From positions 248,001-312,000 of the forward strand of contig JANEZZ010001676.1 of NCBI GenBank assembly GCA_026122225.1: 64,000 nucleotides of DNA, in the 5' to 3' direction. The notes beneath the pieces were generated by a model. It was not told the origin of the DNA. It saw only the letters and a program-made list of their open reading frames with translations, and made no database searches. Source of the DNA: Heloderma charlesbogerti. Lineage: Eukaryota > Chordata > Lepidosauria > Squamata > Helodermatidae. Every line of letters begins with the position of its first letter. Position 1 is the first letter of the stretch. Of the stretch, positions 41,650 through 52,829 are shown one piece after another. The translations under genes and the position numbers were made by a program.

Positions 41650-43455
41650 CAACAGCCAAAGTTCTAGACGTGACCCCTGTCTTGATCATCCCTAGCATGG
41701 AATGTACAGTGGGCACAACGCAGTCCACGGCCCTCCACCTGAGGAACGTAGAACAAGCCAACAGAGTGTGCTTCAAATGAGACTTTTATCATGCAGTTGC
41801 CCTGCTTCACACAGAGAATTTTATTTGGGGGTAGGGTCCAGACGTTGTCGTCTTCCATTTCTAACCCTCCCATGTGTGCCCACTGCTTCTTCTGCCTCTT
41901 TTCCTGCCTCAGAATATCTGTCAAGGAGGACAAGACAGAGTAGCTGTATAAGGCCATCTGACGGATAGTGCTAGGAGCCCTCCACCCGGAAGCAGTCAGA
42001 GTTCAAAGGAGCAGGAGCCTTGAGAACAGGGGCACCCCTGCCATGGAGACACCCGTCGTGGAAGCCCGCGAGCATCCACAAAAGCAGAATGCCGTTATAA
42101 CAGACACCTGCAGATGCATATCCATCTTCCTGCTCCAGCCCAACATGAAGCCTCGGAGCATCTGAAGGGGCTCTTCGACAAGACGCAGAAGGCACCATTG
42201 CTCCAAAGAAGTCCTCTCGGGCCCAGACAAACATGGGAGAGCGGGAAGGAAGCACAAGCCATGGGTGGTGCACACACACATACCTGCGGGTTCCTGCAGG
42301 CGGGGCTTCTATCCAGAGACACCTGCCCTCCAAGAAGCCAATACATCATTGACTGGCCTAGCAGCCAAATCCATTTGGCCCTATAGTGACTGGGGGAGGG
42401 GCAAGGGAATAGCCGCTGCGGCCTGACAAAGCCAAAGTGACTTGTGACACGCTGCTGCAGCAATGCCACACTCAGCTTTTCGGTAGAGGCCTCCCTGTCC
42501 CAAACTCACTCTCACTCTCTTAAACACACACATCAGCACAGAAGGAAGCCCAGAGCTCAATTCCCCCAAGGGTGGCTCTATGGAGGGGCCCACAGAGAGC
42601 CTCATGCCCCACAGAGAGAGGGCTCTGCAGGCGTGGCTAGCCCACCTCCCTTGCAGACCCTGACCCCGCCACTGGCCGCCCAGCCAGTCCCACGGCACGG
42701 CCACCGGCCACCGGAGCGTGACTGCGAGCACAACAACCTTGTTATTTCCTCTTCTTCTTAACCTGGGGGCCGGCCATCGCCGGCTGTGGAGGAAGCAGCC
42801 ACTTCACCCCTAACCTCAGCTGTGCACAGGGAGGAAAAGAGATTGGGGGAGGGGGTGGGAGGCCGGCGGAGCTGTGCGCCGCTTGAGCGAGACAATAGGA
42901 AGCGCCTCGGTTCCTGGGCTGGGCACACAATCCTCCTGTCGCTGACGCAGCCACAGATGTTCAGCAGAGATGGGAAGAGTGGGCCAGGCCAGCAGCCACG
43001 ATGCCTGAGGCCACAAGGAGAGGGCTGCCTGCCATGCATGGTTTTCACCCACCCCGCTGAAGAAGCGGTGAGAACTTGCTGGCACACAGGAGAGTGAGTC
43101 GGTGGATGGATTGGCTCCGTTCGAGGGGTGCCCCTCAAACTGGACGCCCAGCCGAACCTTCTGCCAAGCCCCAAACCTCTCTCCCTCCCCAGTTTCCAAG
43201 ATGAGAGGTCCCACGCCAAGCAAGAGATTGATGGGAAAAGGCCTGTGGGCGCGCGCTTATTTTTCTGTGCAGGAAACTGGCACGTGAGCTGGTAGTTCCA
43301 GGCCAAAAGAGGCTCGTGAGAATCACAAGGCTGAGGAACGAAATGTGGAGGCCGCCAGGATCAAATTTGGTTCCCCTCCCTCCCCGAGTACCACTCCCAA
43401 CCTAGAAATCAAGAGTGTCTATGAAAAGTGGCAGCTGTGGAAGCAGAATGTGCGG
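41650..43455. other. ZFPM1: Intronic, largely single-copy, GC-rich
   Basis: No repeat recognised. Open frames on both strands up to 182 codons (42758-43306) lack domains. ORF length follows GC content. Confidence 0.4.
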
Positions 43456-43459
43456 GGGA

Positions 43460-43630
43460 ACATAGGAACATCAGAAGCTGCCTTATCCTGAGTCAGACCC
43501 TGGGTCCATCTGGCCCAGTATTGTCAACACTGAGTGGCAGCAAAGGCTCTCCAGGGATTCAAGCAGGAGTTTTTCCAGCCTTCTGCATGCAAAGCTGGTG
43601 CTCTATCACTGAGCTATGGCCCTTCCCCTT
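43460..43630 (-). mobile_element. tRNA-derived SINE (Ala-type), antisense
   Basis: Starts GAACATCAGAAGCTGCC and continues CCCAGTATTGTCAACACTGA, GGCTCTCCAGGGATTCAAGC, CTGCATGCAAAGC, TCTATCACTGAGCTATGGCC (box A reversed). Confidence 0.9.
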
Positions 43631-44095
43631 GCGGCCCTAGTCCACCCCCTCCTCAAAGAAGAGGCTCGTCTGTCAAACTAGCTGTCTACCGAGGCACTCG
43701 AGGGCCCATGGGGCACAGCTCTATGATTTCACAGAAGAAGTCTGTTTCTCTGCCAGCGCAGAGACATGCTCTGACCCCACCATGTTGTCAGGTTGAAAAA
43801 TGATGCTTCCCAGCTTGCCAGAAATCAAAACAGCTGGCTGTCTGCTCTTCAAGTGACCCAAAGGGATCGTCTACCTCTCTTTAAAGGGGGTATAGCTTTG
43901 TGCAAAGTACTCCACCCTGCCAATCCTGTACCCATGCTGCTTATAGCTAAAAAAGCGACATATTTCTCAGAAGGTGAGCATGGGGAGACATGATAGCAGT
44001 GTACAAAATTGCATGGCCTTTTTCGTCCCAGTCCCCACATGTTATCAGCATATAGTCACTATATTATAGTGTGATAACTTCCTTAGGCGAGCTCA

Positions 44096-44642
44096 AAGAT
44101 CACCAAAAATGTGGAAGCTTTTGAGATCTCTTCATCAGGCAAGATGTTACAAAAAGTACTTGGCAGTGCGGCAGGGGAGGGAATAGGATGTCGGGGGGGT
44201 GGGGGGAGGCTGACTGGATGCTGTAGCCAGGATGGCTGTGTGGTCAGAGTCTTAAGAAGTTATGGTGGAAGAGGGTTTGCAGGCATTCAAACTGGGTTCT
44301 GCCAGGAGATGCAATGGTTGGAGACAGTTTGAGGTCAATAGATGGATTTTATCTTTCAAAAAAGGGAGGAACAGCTATTGTCTGCGACTTTCTTGTGGTC
44401 CTCAGGGCACTGAAACATGGAATCATCACATCACCTGGCAGGGCCCAACCTGAATGCCTTCTTCAACCCCTCCTCATCCATATCATCTTAAGACTCTGAC
44501 TACACAGACATCCTGGCTACAACATCCAGTGAGCCTTTCCCCTTGGCCCCTATTCCTCCCCCTGCCCAGCCTGCTCTTTGTAACATCTTGCCTGATGAAG
44601 AGATCTGGAGGTCTTGAAAGCTTGCACCTTTTGGGGGATCTC
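44096..44642. mobile_element. Fold-back element with hammerhead-like core
   Basis: Outer arms 44097-44152 and 44577-44642 are inverted copies (GAGATCTCTTCATCAGGCAA and its reverse), as are inner arms near 44212-44258 and 44486-44530 (CAGAGTCTTAAG and its reverse). On the plus strand CTGATGA (44592-44598) is followed by a 6-bp stem (44600-44605 with 44610-44615, two wobble pairs) and GAAA (44616-44619). This is the order seen in hammerhead ribozymes, though with one extra A. Penelope-like elements are a possible source. Confidence 0.5.
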
Positions 44643-45159
44643 CGAGTTGGCCTAGTCACGCTTGGGACGCAAAAGGAGACGGAACAGTCCAGCCAACTTC
44701 GTGATACAGGAGATGCCCCCCGCCCAACACAGACATCCAGGAAAAGTCATGGAGGAAGATGCAAACGCCTTTTTGGGGTGTGGGGTGGGGGAGGTGAAAG
44801 ACAAAGAGGCGTGGGTGGAGGAGATGCTAGGCACAGGACCTTTGGCTCCGATGAGCGGCTGCAACGGCTTCCCTTATTCTGCCCTCCCCCCAATTTGCTG
44901 GTGCTCGGCCCCAGCTTCTCTCTGCCTTCATGTGCCTCTAATGAATATTAATGAGCAGAGGGGAGGGGGGAGAGAGAGAGAGAGGGGGGAAAAAAATTAA
45001 TCTGCCTGATCCTTCGATGGCTGCAGCAGTAACGATATGAAATCTAATTATTCGTCCCAATATTTCTAAACCCTCCAACTCAGACTGACAGTCTTGGTCG
45101 GTTTAGGGCTTATCACTCCAAGGAGCAGAGTGCTCACGGCTTGATAAAAACACACAGGC

Positions 45160-45245
45160 ACATGTACGTGCACATGCGCACACACACACACACGCACGCA
45201 CACACACTCCTCTCTCTCTCTCTCTCACTTACACACACACACACT
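45160..45245. repeat. (CA)n-(CT)n-(CA)n microsatellite
   Basis: CA/GCACA runs surround a central CT run at about 45210-45226. An unrelated (GA)n tract lies at about 44968-44986. Confidence 0.93.
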
Positions 45246-45590
45246 TTTGCTGATGATGCAAGAAACACAGCATCCCTAATTTCGGCGTACATGCATGTGG
45301 AGAGACGTATCCACGCTGAAGGATGTCACCGAAGGCATCTCCGCAGGGGTGGGTTTTTGGAGGGAGGAGGGAGGTGTCTCTCCCACCTGCTGATTCAGCA
45401 CTTCTGCGTGTGCCTAGTCGCACAGCACCCAGCTGGGCTCTGTGCCGATCTGTACCGTGGGCCATGCTTGGTTGCATGGGGACACCGCGGGCAGCAGCAC
45501 TTGCATGGCCAAAAGGCACACAGGCATCTCAGTCATTCTGGGACATCTCCCTGCCCCTGCCCCCCCTGCCCCGTTTGGGACCCTTCCACC

Positions 45591-45777
45591 CAGTGGAGGC
45601 TGCTGGCTCCGATGTCAGTGGGGCGGTGAATCCGCTCCGGGTCTCAGTCAGAACTCTAAAGGAGCTACCTAAGGTGCTTTGCACCTTGGCTAGCTCCTTT
45701 GGAGTTCTGGCTGGTTCTGACTGACACCCAGAGCGGATTCACTGCCCCACTGACATTGGGGCCACCAGCCTCCACTG
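45591..45777. mobile_element. Palindromic MITE with CAGTGGAGGCTG ends
   Basis: 187 bp. Left CAGTGGAGGCTG and right CAGCCTCCACTG. Inner arms carry GTCAGTGGGGC, GTGAATCCGCTC, GTCAGTCAGAAC and AAAGGAGCTA in inverted copies. A half copy is at 14499-14593. Confidence 0.88.
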
Positions 45778-45832
45778 TTTCCCCTTGGTTAGAATGCCCT
45801 CCCCCCTCCTTCTCCGTTAGACCCCTCTAGAA

Positions 45833-45949
45833 CAGCCTTCTCCAACCTGGTGCCCTTTAAATGTGCTGGATTATAGCTCCCATCATTCCCAGGAAGCTTG
45901 GCCATTGGGAGTCCAACACATCTGGAGCACACCTGGTTAGGGAAGACTG
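45833..45949. mobile_element. Palindromic MITE (hAT-like) with TSD
   Basis: Ends CAGCCTTCTCCAACCTGG and CCTGGTTAGGGAAGACTG. Flanks CTCTAGAA (45825-45832) and CTCCAGAA (45950-45957) match at 7 of 8 positions. Confidence 0.88.
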
Positions 45950-46552
45950 CTCCAGAATGTAAGCACTGCACATTCTTAGATAAATCATAGCACCAAAGCT
46001 GAAACTAAGAAGCCCATGAACACAAAAATGGGCCTTTTCTTTTTAAGATGCCTTAATTTATTCTGCTTCTCTACTGCAGAGAGACGTTAAGGAACTATGC
46101 AGGAGGCACAGAAGACCCGCTGCTATCACCCCACCTCACCCCGCTCCTTGTGAGTCACTTTTGAGCAAACCGCCCAGAGTCGACTGTCCTTGAACGAGAT
46201 CAAACCAACAGGCAGAGGAAATTGTGTAGTTCAATCCCAGCTGCAAATCTTAGTTGCAAAGGTGTCAAGTGTTTGTCAAGTACTGCCCAGGTACTCTTGC
46301 ACATTTGTTCACAGCCTTAGGGACTAGTAGCTTGATTTTATTTTTAAAATACAAAAATAATAATAATGAAATCTTCAGATCCCGGATTGATTTCTACATC
46401 TGTGTGCTGAGGTTGCAAAATCACAGCACACACACACATACTTCCTCTAAACCCACATATTTTATCCAAGCTTGTACTGACTCATTCCAAACCTCAGTTT
46501 ACATCTCTTTACTCCACTAGCCCTGCCTGGCATCATCTGCAGAAATCAGTAC

Positions 46553-46978
46553 TGGGGATGGATGACTGTGTTGATTTTGGTTTCTCTCAGTTTTCTCAGT
46601 CTTCCCGTCTTAAGTTTGGTTCATCCTGACTGCTGACATCTTTAAAAAAAGGTTGCGTGAAAATTCCCACACATTTCTGCGTTTATTTCTCTGAATACAT
46701 GCATTTTTATATGCAATTTTGCACATTCTTGCAAGGAATTTCCCCAGTATGCAATTTGAATGTTATTTTCACTAGCATATGCATGCTTTTAAACATATTT
46801 TCACTAACATGTTTTTTTTTTAAATTGAAGAACTTGCTTGCAACATTTGTAGAATGCGAATTCCAAAGAATAATGGAGCTTTGGTTTGCATACTGGTTCA
46901 AAAGCATGAAATTAAGTATGTTGGTGTTAAAATGAGAAACAAAAGAATTTCTCCCCCATCTTCAGTCACTATGAATCC
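46553..46978. mobile_element. AT-rich possible hAT remnant
   Basis: Words such as GCAATTTTGCACATTCTTGC and ATGCATGCTTT resemble the interior of 20890-21272, and the ends GGGGATGGATG and GAATCCCGG are weakly TIR-like. Confidence 0.4.
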
Positions 46979-47329
46979 CGGACGTCATCTCCTTTCTCTG
47001 CTTTGTGCATTTGAAGCAGACTGTATGCCTTCTAGCCAGCGGGAATGTTGCTCCTATGTTCTGGACAAGCACCCCTGGTGTGCCTTCAGGGCAAAATAAA
47101 TATGCATCAAAGCAGTGGTTGCTGCAGTAGTTTGGCTTGTGACTCAGTGACACCTGGGATTGAATGACATGACTTCTGAGTCCAGATGACGCACCTCAAG
47201 CTGTTGATTCGGGACGCGCTGAACTCATTCAAACCTTGCCTGCCACAGGTGGTTTGCTTGAAAGCGACTCACACGGAGGGCTGTGTGAGCAGCATGGCTT
47301 TCACGCACGCCTTGGAAAAACCACATGCC

Positions 47330-47660
47330 CACGGGCAACAGAAGGGCCACTTGCTCCGACGTGATCCTGTCGGGCTGCTGAGATCATCAGGGAAGGCTCC
47401 GCTCTGGCGAGGAGAGCCGGGGCACAAGACAAGGCCTTCCCCATTGTGGCACCTGGTCTGTGAAATTCCCTCCCCCAGGAGGCCTGTCTATCCCCTATTG
47501 GCTTTAGAAAGATACCGAAGAGTGTTTTGATGGGCTTCTGACAATGGATGATCTGCTCTGCTGATTAGATTGCTTTATGCTGATGAGGGATGCCTCTTGT
47601 TTCTATTTTTAATTACTTCCTCATATTATCTGATTTACTGCTGTCGTAATTTAATGTTTG
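47330..47660 (+). mobile_element. L2 LINE 3' fragment
   Basis: GGGCTGCTGAGATCATCAGG, GACAAGGCCTTCCCCATTGT and GAAATTCCCTCCCCCAGGAG follow the L2 C-terminal pattern, then an AT-rich tail. Confidence 0.7.
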
Positions 47661-48881
47661 GGGTATTTGTTTATTATTGCCATGAGCTGTTTTTTTGGAG
47701 GGGTTGGGTGGAGGAGTGTTTGGCCTCAAAGCTGCATCTCGATTTCAAGAAATGCCTCTTGCTCCCTCCAAAGGCTCTGGTCCTTCTCCCTTGCAGGCTT
47801 GGGACGGCCTTCTGGAACACCTGTGCAATGCTCCCTCTCACCAACTCCCTCCTCACAAATCCATCCTCTCTGGGAAGCCTTTGACACAACCCTCCCTTCC
47901 CACGCCTTGTAAGCAGTCACAGTGCAACCAACCTAAGCACATGCAACCCAAACTACCGCATACAGCTTCCTTGTGCACGCCTGCATCCGCCTCCCTTCCT
48001 GTATCGTCTCCCCTCTCTCAAATTTTAGATTGCAACCCCCTCAGGGCAGGGGCCTGCCCTCTTGTAGCCTGCAAAGCACACGGACGGTGCTAAATAACTA
48101 AAGGGGACCGTGTTGGAAGCGGCTCATTCTGTAGCCCTGTCCCTTAGCCACCGCTACCAGGCTCTTGAAGCACCCGAGTCAAAGAGCCACACTCTCTCCC
48201 CTGCCGTCCCCTAACACACATCTCCATGCAACCCCTGCCCAGGTCCAAATCCTTGCCTGCCAGGCTCCCAAGCAGTCTCCCCGTTTATGTCCGTCCCACA
48301 ATGCCTGTTGGGAGCATAAAAGGGGCTGTGACAGACACACACCGGCAACCAAGGTGTGGCTTCCTTTCCGGGCCATTTCCATGCCAGCCCCTCTGTGGGT
48401 AAGCAGGCCCGGGCAGCAAGGCGATGCTGAGAAACCTCCTTGTTCTCCCTGTAACAAAGAGGTCAGTGTCTCAAATCTACAGCGGCCCCGATAACCATCA
48501 GAAACTGTATCTGAGCAACATCCGCTTGGGACGCTTTATCTGGGGCATGCCGGGGCCCCCTCACCAAAGAAGGGAAGGGGGAGCTGTCACGCAGGTTATT
48601 CATTAACCTTCGGGATGGTTCAAGGAACGAGGAGTGTGTGTCTGTGTGTGCGGAGAAAGAGACTCCATTGTGGCAAAGAGAGGCGAGGGTGCAATGGAGC
48701 ACCCCAAATGGCAACGTGCAGCGTCTCTTGGCTTTGCCGGAAGTATGAGATGTCTCTGTTAAAATGTGGGTCTTGCCCCTCCCCACTCCCATGGAGGTGC
48801 ATTTGGATGGGCAGATACTGGCGTGGTGGATTGTGGCCATCTGGCCTCTGCGTGCTGCCCAGCAATGTCACAGGACAGCCT

Positions 48882-48960
48882 TCCTCAACCTGGCGCCCTC
48901 CAGATGTGTTGGACTACAACTCCCAACATCCCCACCAGCATGGCCGCTGGCTGCCACCGG
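48882..48960. mobile_element. Palindromic MITE, left part only
   Basis: CAGCCTTCCTCAACCTGGCG, GGACTACAACTCCCAACATC; then abruptly joined to CR1. Confidence 0.82.
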
Positions 48961-49285
48961 AACATAAGAAGTGTTGGATTAGGCCAAAGGCCCACCTAGC
49001 ATCCCAAATTCCCACGGTGGCCAACCAGACGCCTCCCAGAAGCCCCAGAAGCACGGCACGAAGGCAACCGCCATCCGTTGCTATTGCCCTGCAGCAGCTG
49101 AAATGCAGTGGTATCCTGCCCCTGAGGCTGGACGTACCACACGTCCATCTTGGCCAATCGCCATTGACAGAACTCTCCACCTCCTCTGTTAATTTGTTTA
49201 ATCCCCCCTTAAAAAAAAAAGCCCTCTAAGCTAGTAGCCATCATCATATCCAATGGCAGAGAATTCCACAGGACCACAGTAGGAG
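48961..49285 (-). mobile_element. CR1 LINE 3' region, antisense
   Basis: GAACATAAGAAGTGTTGGAT, ACGGTGGCCAACCAG, CATCATCATATCCAATGGCA, GAGAATTCCACAGG. Confidence 0.8.
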
Positions 49286-49334
49286 GTAAAACTGGCACAA
49301 CAGGAAGCCCAGTGATGCCCTCGTAGTAGATTAG

Positions 49335-49685
49335 AGGTGTAGAACCTCAGGCCCGCGGGCCAAATCCAGCCCCCCGGGGGCCCAACTGGGTTTCCCCAGA
49401 GGGCCATGCCCCCTTCTCCCGGCCACAACCCCCTTCCTCCAACCGCTGATTGTTTGGTGGTTTCCTGGCTTTCATGGAGTCCCCCCCGCACTCTAAAAGG
49501 TTGAAATGTCTCTCCTGAGGCTGAGTTACTGGCAGTAGGAGCTTCAGCTAAAATAGGCTGGCATTTTGGCCCCGCCCCTTTGCCTCTGGCCCCGCCCACT
49601 ACTGGAACGTGGCCCCTGAGAGCTTCTCTGAAATGGAATTTGGCCGTCAGGCTGAAAGAGGCTCAGCCCTGCCCCCTTGTAGATC
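49335..49685 (-). mobile_element. hAT family A, reverse copy
   Basis: TGTAGAACCTCAGGCCCGCG, GGTTGAAATGTCTCTCCTGA, TTCTCTGAAATGGAATTTGG, GGCTGAAAGAGGCTC. Confidence 0.85.
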
Positions 49686-49863
49686 ATCCAGCATGACTCC
49701 TTGGGGAGGGCCAACACAAGGACATAGTGTTGCCCCCCTGCCCCCCAGCACAGCCAAGGAAAAGAGGCCTCTCCAAGAGGCCTGGAGCAGAATTGTCCAG
49801 GCCAGGAAGCAAGACTGATCTGAAAGCCTTTCTAGAAGTCACAGAGCATCGCCTGCCTTACTG

Positions 49864-49992
49864 TAGCCCAGGGGGGTGCAACCTCTGGCCCTCCAGATGT
49901 TTCAGACTATAGCCCCCATCAGCCCCAGCCAGCATGGCCAATGGTCATGGATTATGGGAGCTGTAGTCCAAAGCATCTGGGGGGTCACAAGT
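49864..49992. mobile_element. Palindromic MITE (hAT-like), copy
   Basis: GCCCTCCAGATGTTTCAGAC, ATCAGCCCCAGCCAGCATGG and ATTATGGGAGCTGTAGTCC, in mirrored halves. Confidence 0.86.
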
Positions 49993-50187
49993 TAGCTTAT
50001 TGCTCTTAAGACGCTTCCTCACTGGTTTGCTGGATCCCCTGCTGTGCTCCCCTTTACTAGAGCGGGAAGGTATACCACAGGCGGAATTCTGGCCGGCCAG
50101 ACAGCCTCCCACCTTGGTCCCCAATTTGAGATGCATTGTAGGCTTAAGTCCCGAACCTGCCAGCCACCCAAGGGAGGGGCTTACAGC

Positions 50188-50385
50188 CCCATGGAAGAAC
50201 CCCTGCTTTGCACACAGAAGGTCCCAGTTCCAATCCCTGGCATCTCTAAGATCGGAAAGGAGGTCACGGGGAAGATCTCTCTGTAGTGCCTGGAGAGCCA
50301 CCGCCAGTTAGAGCAAACAATGCTAGGCTAGTCGGACAAATCATTTGACCTGGCAGAAGGCAGCTTCCTGTGTTCCCAGCATGCC
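50188..50385 (+). mobile_element. tRNA-derived SINE (Ala-type), sense
   Basis: CTGCTTTGCACACAGAAGGT, box B GTTCCAATCCC, then CTGGCATCTC and GAAGGCAGCTTCCTGTGTTC at the 3' end. Confidence 0.88.
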
Positions 50386-50617
50386 TTGCACATGGGCGTC
50401 ATGTGCTGGGGCCTTCTAGTGGCCCAGGCACTGAAGGAAAGATGGAGCCGGGAGACACAGTTTGCCATGCCCCCCTCCTGAGCCTTTCCTCTCTACCGCT
50501 TCTGTCTCCCCCGCCTCCAAACAAGGGAGACCCAACGGTCACTTTCGGCATTGTAACACAGCGATCCTTCCCTCGGTTCTCTGGGCAAGAGAGAGAGAAG
50601 GGAGGAGAGTGGTGAGG

Positions 50618-50621
<4 letters not shown>

Positions 50622-50660
<39 letters not shown>
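50622..50660. repeat. (GA)n microsatellite
   Basis: About 18 GA units; a second GA run lies at 50909-50937. Confidence 0.96.
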
Positions 50661-50664
<4 letters not shown>

Positions 50665-50690
50665 CAGGGCTGGGAATCATCAACACAGCT

Positions 50691-50883
50691 TGATAAGGGA
50701 AGCTGCTGAAATGGGAGCAAAAATATTTAGACAATAAAAGAAGTATCAGAAAAAAGCAGCGGCATATCTTTAAGAAATCAATCATCCTGTACCGGTTGTC
50801 TGGACATACGGCGCCACAGGAGAGATAGCCGCCAAACTGGCAAGATAAGGGTTAATCAAGGATTTAATTCGGCAAAAAGATAA
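50691..50883. promoter_or_regulatory. Candidate GATA-bound intronic enhancer
   Basis: Four WGATAR words in 193 bp: TGATAA (50691), AGATAG (50823), AGATAA in AAGATAAGG (50843) and AGATAA (50878). A GTTAATCAAGGATTTAAT stretch lies between the last two. Single-copy sequence between two (GA)n tracts. Function is inferred from motif density and from ZFPM1 being a GATA-pathway gene. Confidence 0.4.
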
Positions 50884-50939
50884 ATGGGGAGGCTCGTGCT
50901 GAGAGACGAGAGTGAGAGAGAGAGAGAGAGAGAGAGACA

Positions 50940-51790
50940 GCGTGCGCAAAGGGAGACCAGAGGCCAAGAGTCTCTGTCCCCATATTCCATGCAAGCACTA
51001 TAAAGAGTTGGAAGAGTTCCCAACGGACCCCCTCCCGCCCCAACACACAACTCCTCCTTTCCTTTTCTTTCCCCACTGGAGGAGACCGGATCCTGCCTAG
51101 GCCAAGGCTTCTTTGGATAGCACTTGAGGGAATGTGGAGGGGTGGGGGCAGAGGTTACTCCAGAGGCAAAAGCATCACATTCAAAGGGCAGGTAAGCCAC
51201 CTAGACAGCTGGACCTGAGCTAAAAGCCCCCCGCCCCATTTATGGCTTGGAGCAAATGACCCAGGGCCGAAGCACATGATCCTGCGTCCCCTCTGCTCAT
51301 CCCATCCTCTCCTGTGGGGTGCAAAGAGAGGAGACTGGGGGTGGGGTGTGTGTGAATGCTCCTCTCCAGCGCCTGAGTTCTCTTGTGGGAGGAGGGCTGA
51401 GTTGTTGTTTTCCCCCCTTTTCTGAATTCCAGGGCGTTTCGGAACTCTCTGCGCCTAGTTATAAATCACTTTTCAGCGGCGTACACATTGCTGTATTATT
51501 CTTATCGTTTGTTTCAAGAGATTTTGCAATATTTTTATTGGAATCAGACAAGAACGTGGTGTACAAAAGGGGGGGGAGGACAGATTCACCCCCAAATCTC
51601 CTTTCTATTCAATAATATCTTGATTTAGATTTCCTTCAGCTCTCATGGAAATAACTGGCCGGCTGAAGGATGGAAGGACAGATGACTGAGAATCCTGGGA
51701 GAATCCTGGAGGGAGAGAGACTCCTGGGGAATGAGAAATGACACTTGGGGACACGGCCCACTTGCTTCCTTGCTTTTGCAAGGATGATGC
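50940..51790. other. ZFPM1: Intronic, unassigned
   Basis: No repeat recognised beyond the GA tract at its left edge. An AT-rich block at 51460-51640 might be conserved noncoding DNA. Confidence 0.35.
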
Positions 51791-51796
51791 AGTACA

Positions 51797-52087
51797 GCAA
51801 AGATGAATTCAATTTCGGAGAAGCTCTTGGGGTACTGCATTGCAAAGGTGGGTGGGGCCAAAACCAAACCGGGTGGGACAAAATAGCAAAAATATTTTAG
51901 CTTCAAGCTCTTAATGCCTGTAACTAAGCCTTAGGAAAGGCATTTCAGCCTTTTGGAATGGGGAAAAACTGCAAGAAGCAGGAAACCACAACATGATTGG
52001 CAGTCGGGGAAAGGAGGAACTCCAGAGGGCCAGACTGGAACCCAAAGCGGGCCGAATTTGGCCCACAGGCCGCAGGTTCAACACCCC
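51797..52087 (+). mobile_element. hAT family A, 5'-truncated
   Basis: GAATTCAATTTCGGAGAAGC, TTTTAGCTTCAAGCTCTTAA, TTTTGGAATGGGGAAAAACT, ending CAGGTTCAACACCCCTG. Confidence 0.86.
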
Positions 52088-52153
52088 TGCAGTAGACAAC
52101 TGAATGAGAAGAACAAAAAGGAGACAGGGAGAAGCTGAACTTATCTAAGGAGA

Positions 52154-52350
52154 ACATAAGAAGCTGCCTTATCCTGTGTGAAGGCATTGGTCCGACTAAA
52201 CGTAGTGCTGTCTGCTCTCCCTAGCAGTAGTACTCCAAAGCCTCAGACAGAGAAGTTTCTTTCCCAGGCCTGCTACCTAGGATTCTGAGTTGGAGGAACC
52301 AATGGTTGAACGTGGTGTTTCAGCATACAAATCATACTGAACAAAATCCC
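52154..52350 (-). mobile_element. tRNA-derived SINE (Ala-type), antisense
   Basis: GAACATAAGAAGCTGCCTTA is followed by a diverged body and GAGTTGGAGGAACCAATGG at the tRNA end. Confidence 0.75.
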
Positions 52351-52382
52351 TTCACTAAGGTTGAGCCCTCTTTCCCCTACTT

Positions 52383-52713
52383 CAGGGGTGTTGAACCGCT
52401 TTCAGCCTGAGGGCCAAATTCAGCTTCAGAGAAGCTCTCGGGGGGGCCACATTCCAGTGGTGGGTGGGACCAACGTATCAAAAATACCAGCATATTATAG
52501 CTTAAAGCCCCTAAGCCATAGGAGAGGCATTTCAACCTTTTAGAAGGGGGGAAAAACACGCAATAGCTGAGAAACCACCAAATGAGCAGTGGTCAGGAGA
52601 CAGGGGTGGGGCCAGAGAAGGGGGCATGGCCATCTGGGGAACCCCAGATGGCTGGATTGGGGCCTCAGGCAGGGTGGATTTGGCACGTAGGCCCGACATT
52701 CTGCACAGGCCTG
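52383..52713 (+). mobile_element. hAT family A, near full length
   Basis: Starts CAGGGGTGTTGAACCGCTTT and carries GCTTCAGAGAAGCTCTCGGG, CACATTCCAGTGGTGGGTGG and ATAGGAGAGGCATTTCAACC. The right terminus is decayed (CTGCACAGGCCTG). Confidence 0.88.
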
Positions 52714-52829
52714 TCCTGTGATTCAAACCAGGGCACTCTACATGTAGAGTGAGAATTATCCCCCTGGACCAGTAAGTCGCATTGCAACTAAACTTTAAAA
52801 AGAAGGAGGAGGAGGAGGAGGAAGAGGAG

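Noticed and set aside
42758..43306. 182-codon minus-strand frame in the large intron
   Set aside because: No domain, no phase-compatible fit between neighbouring ZFPM1 exons, which already join perfectly.
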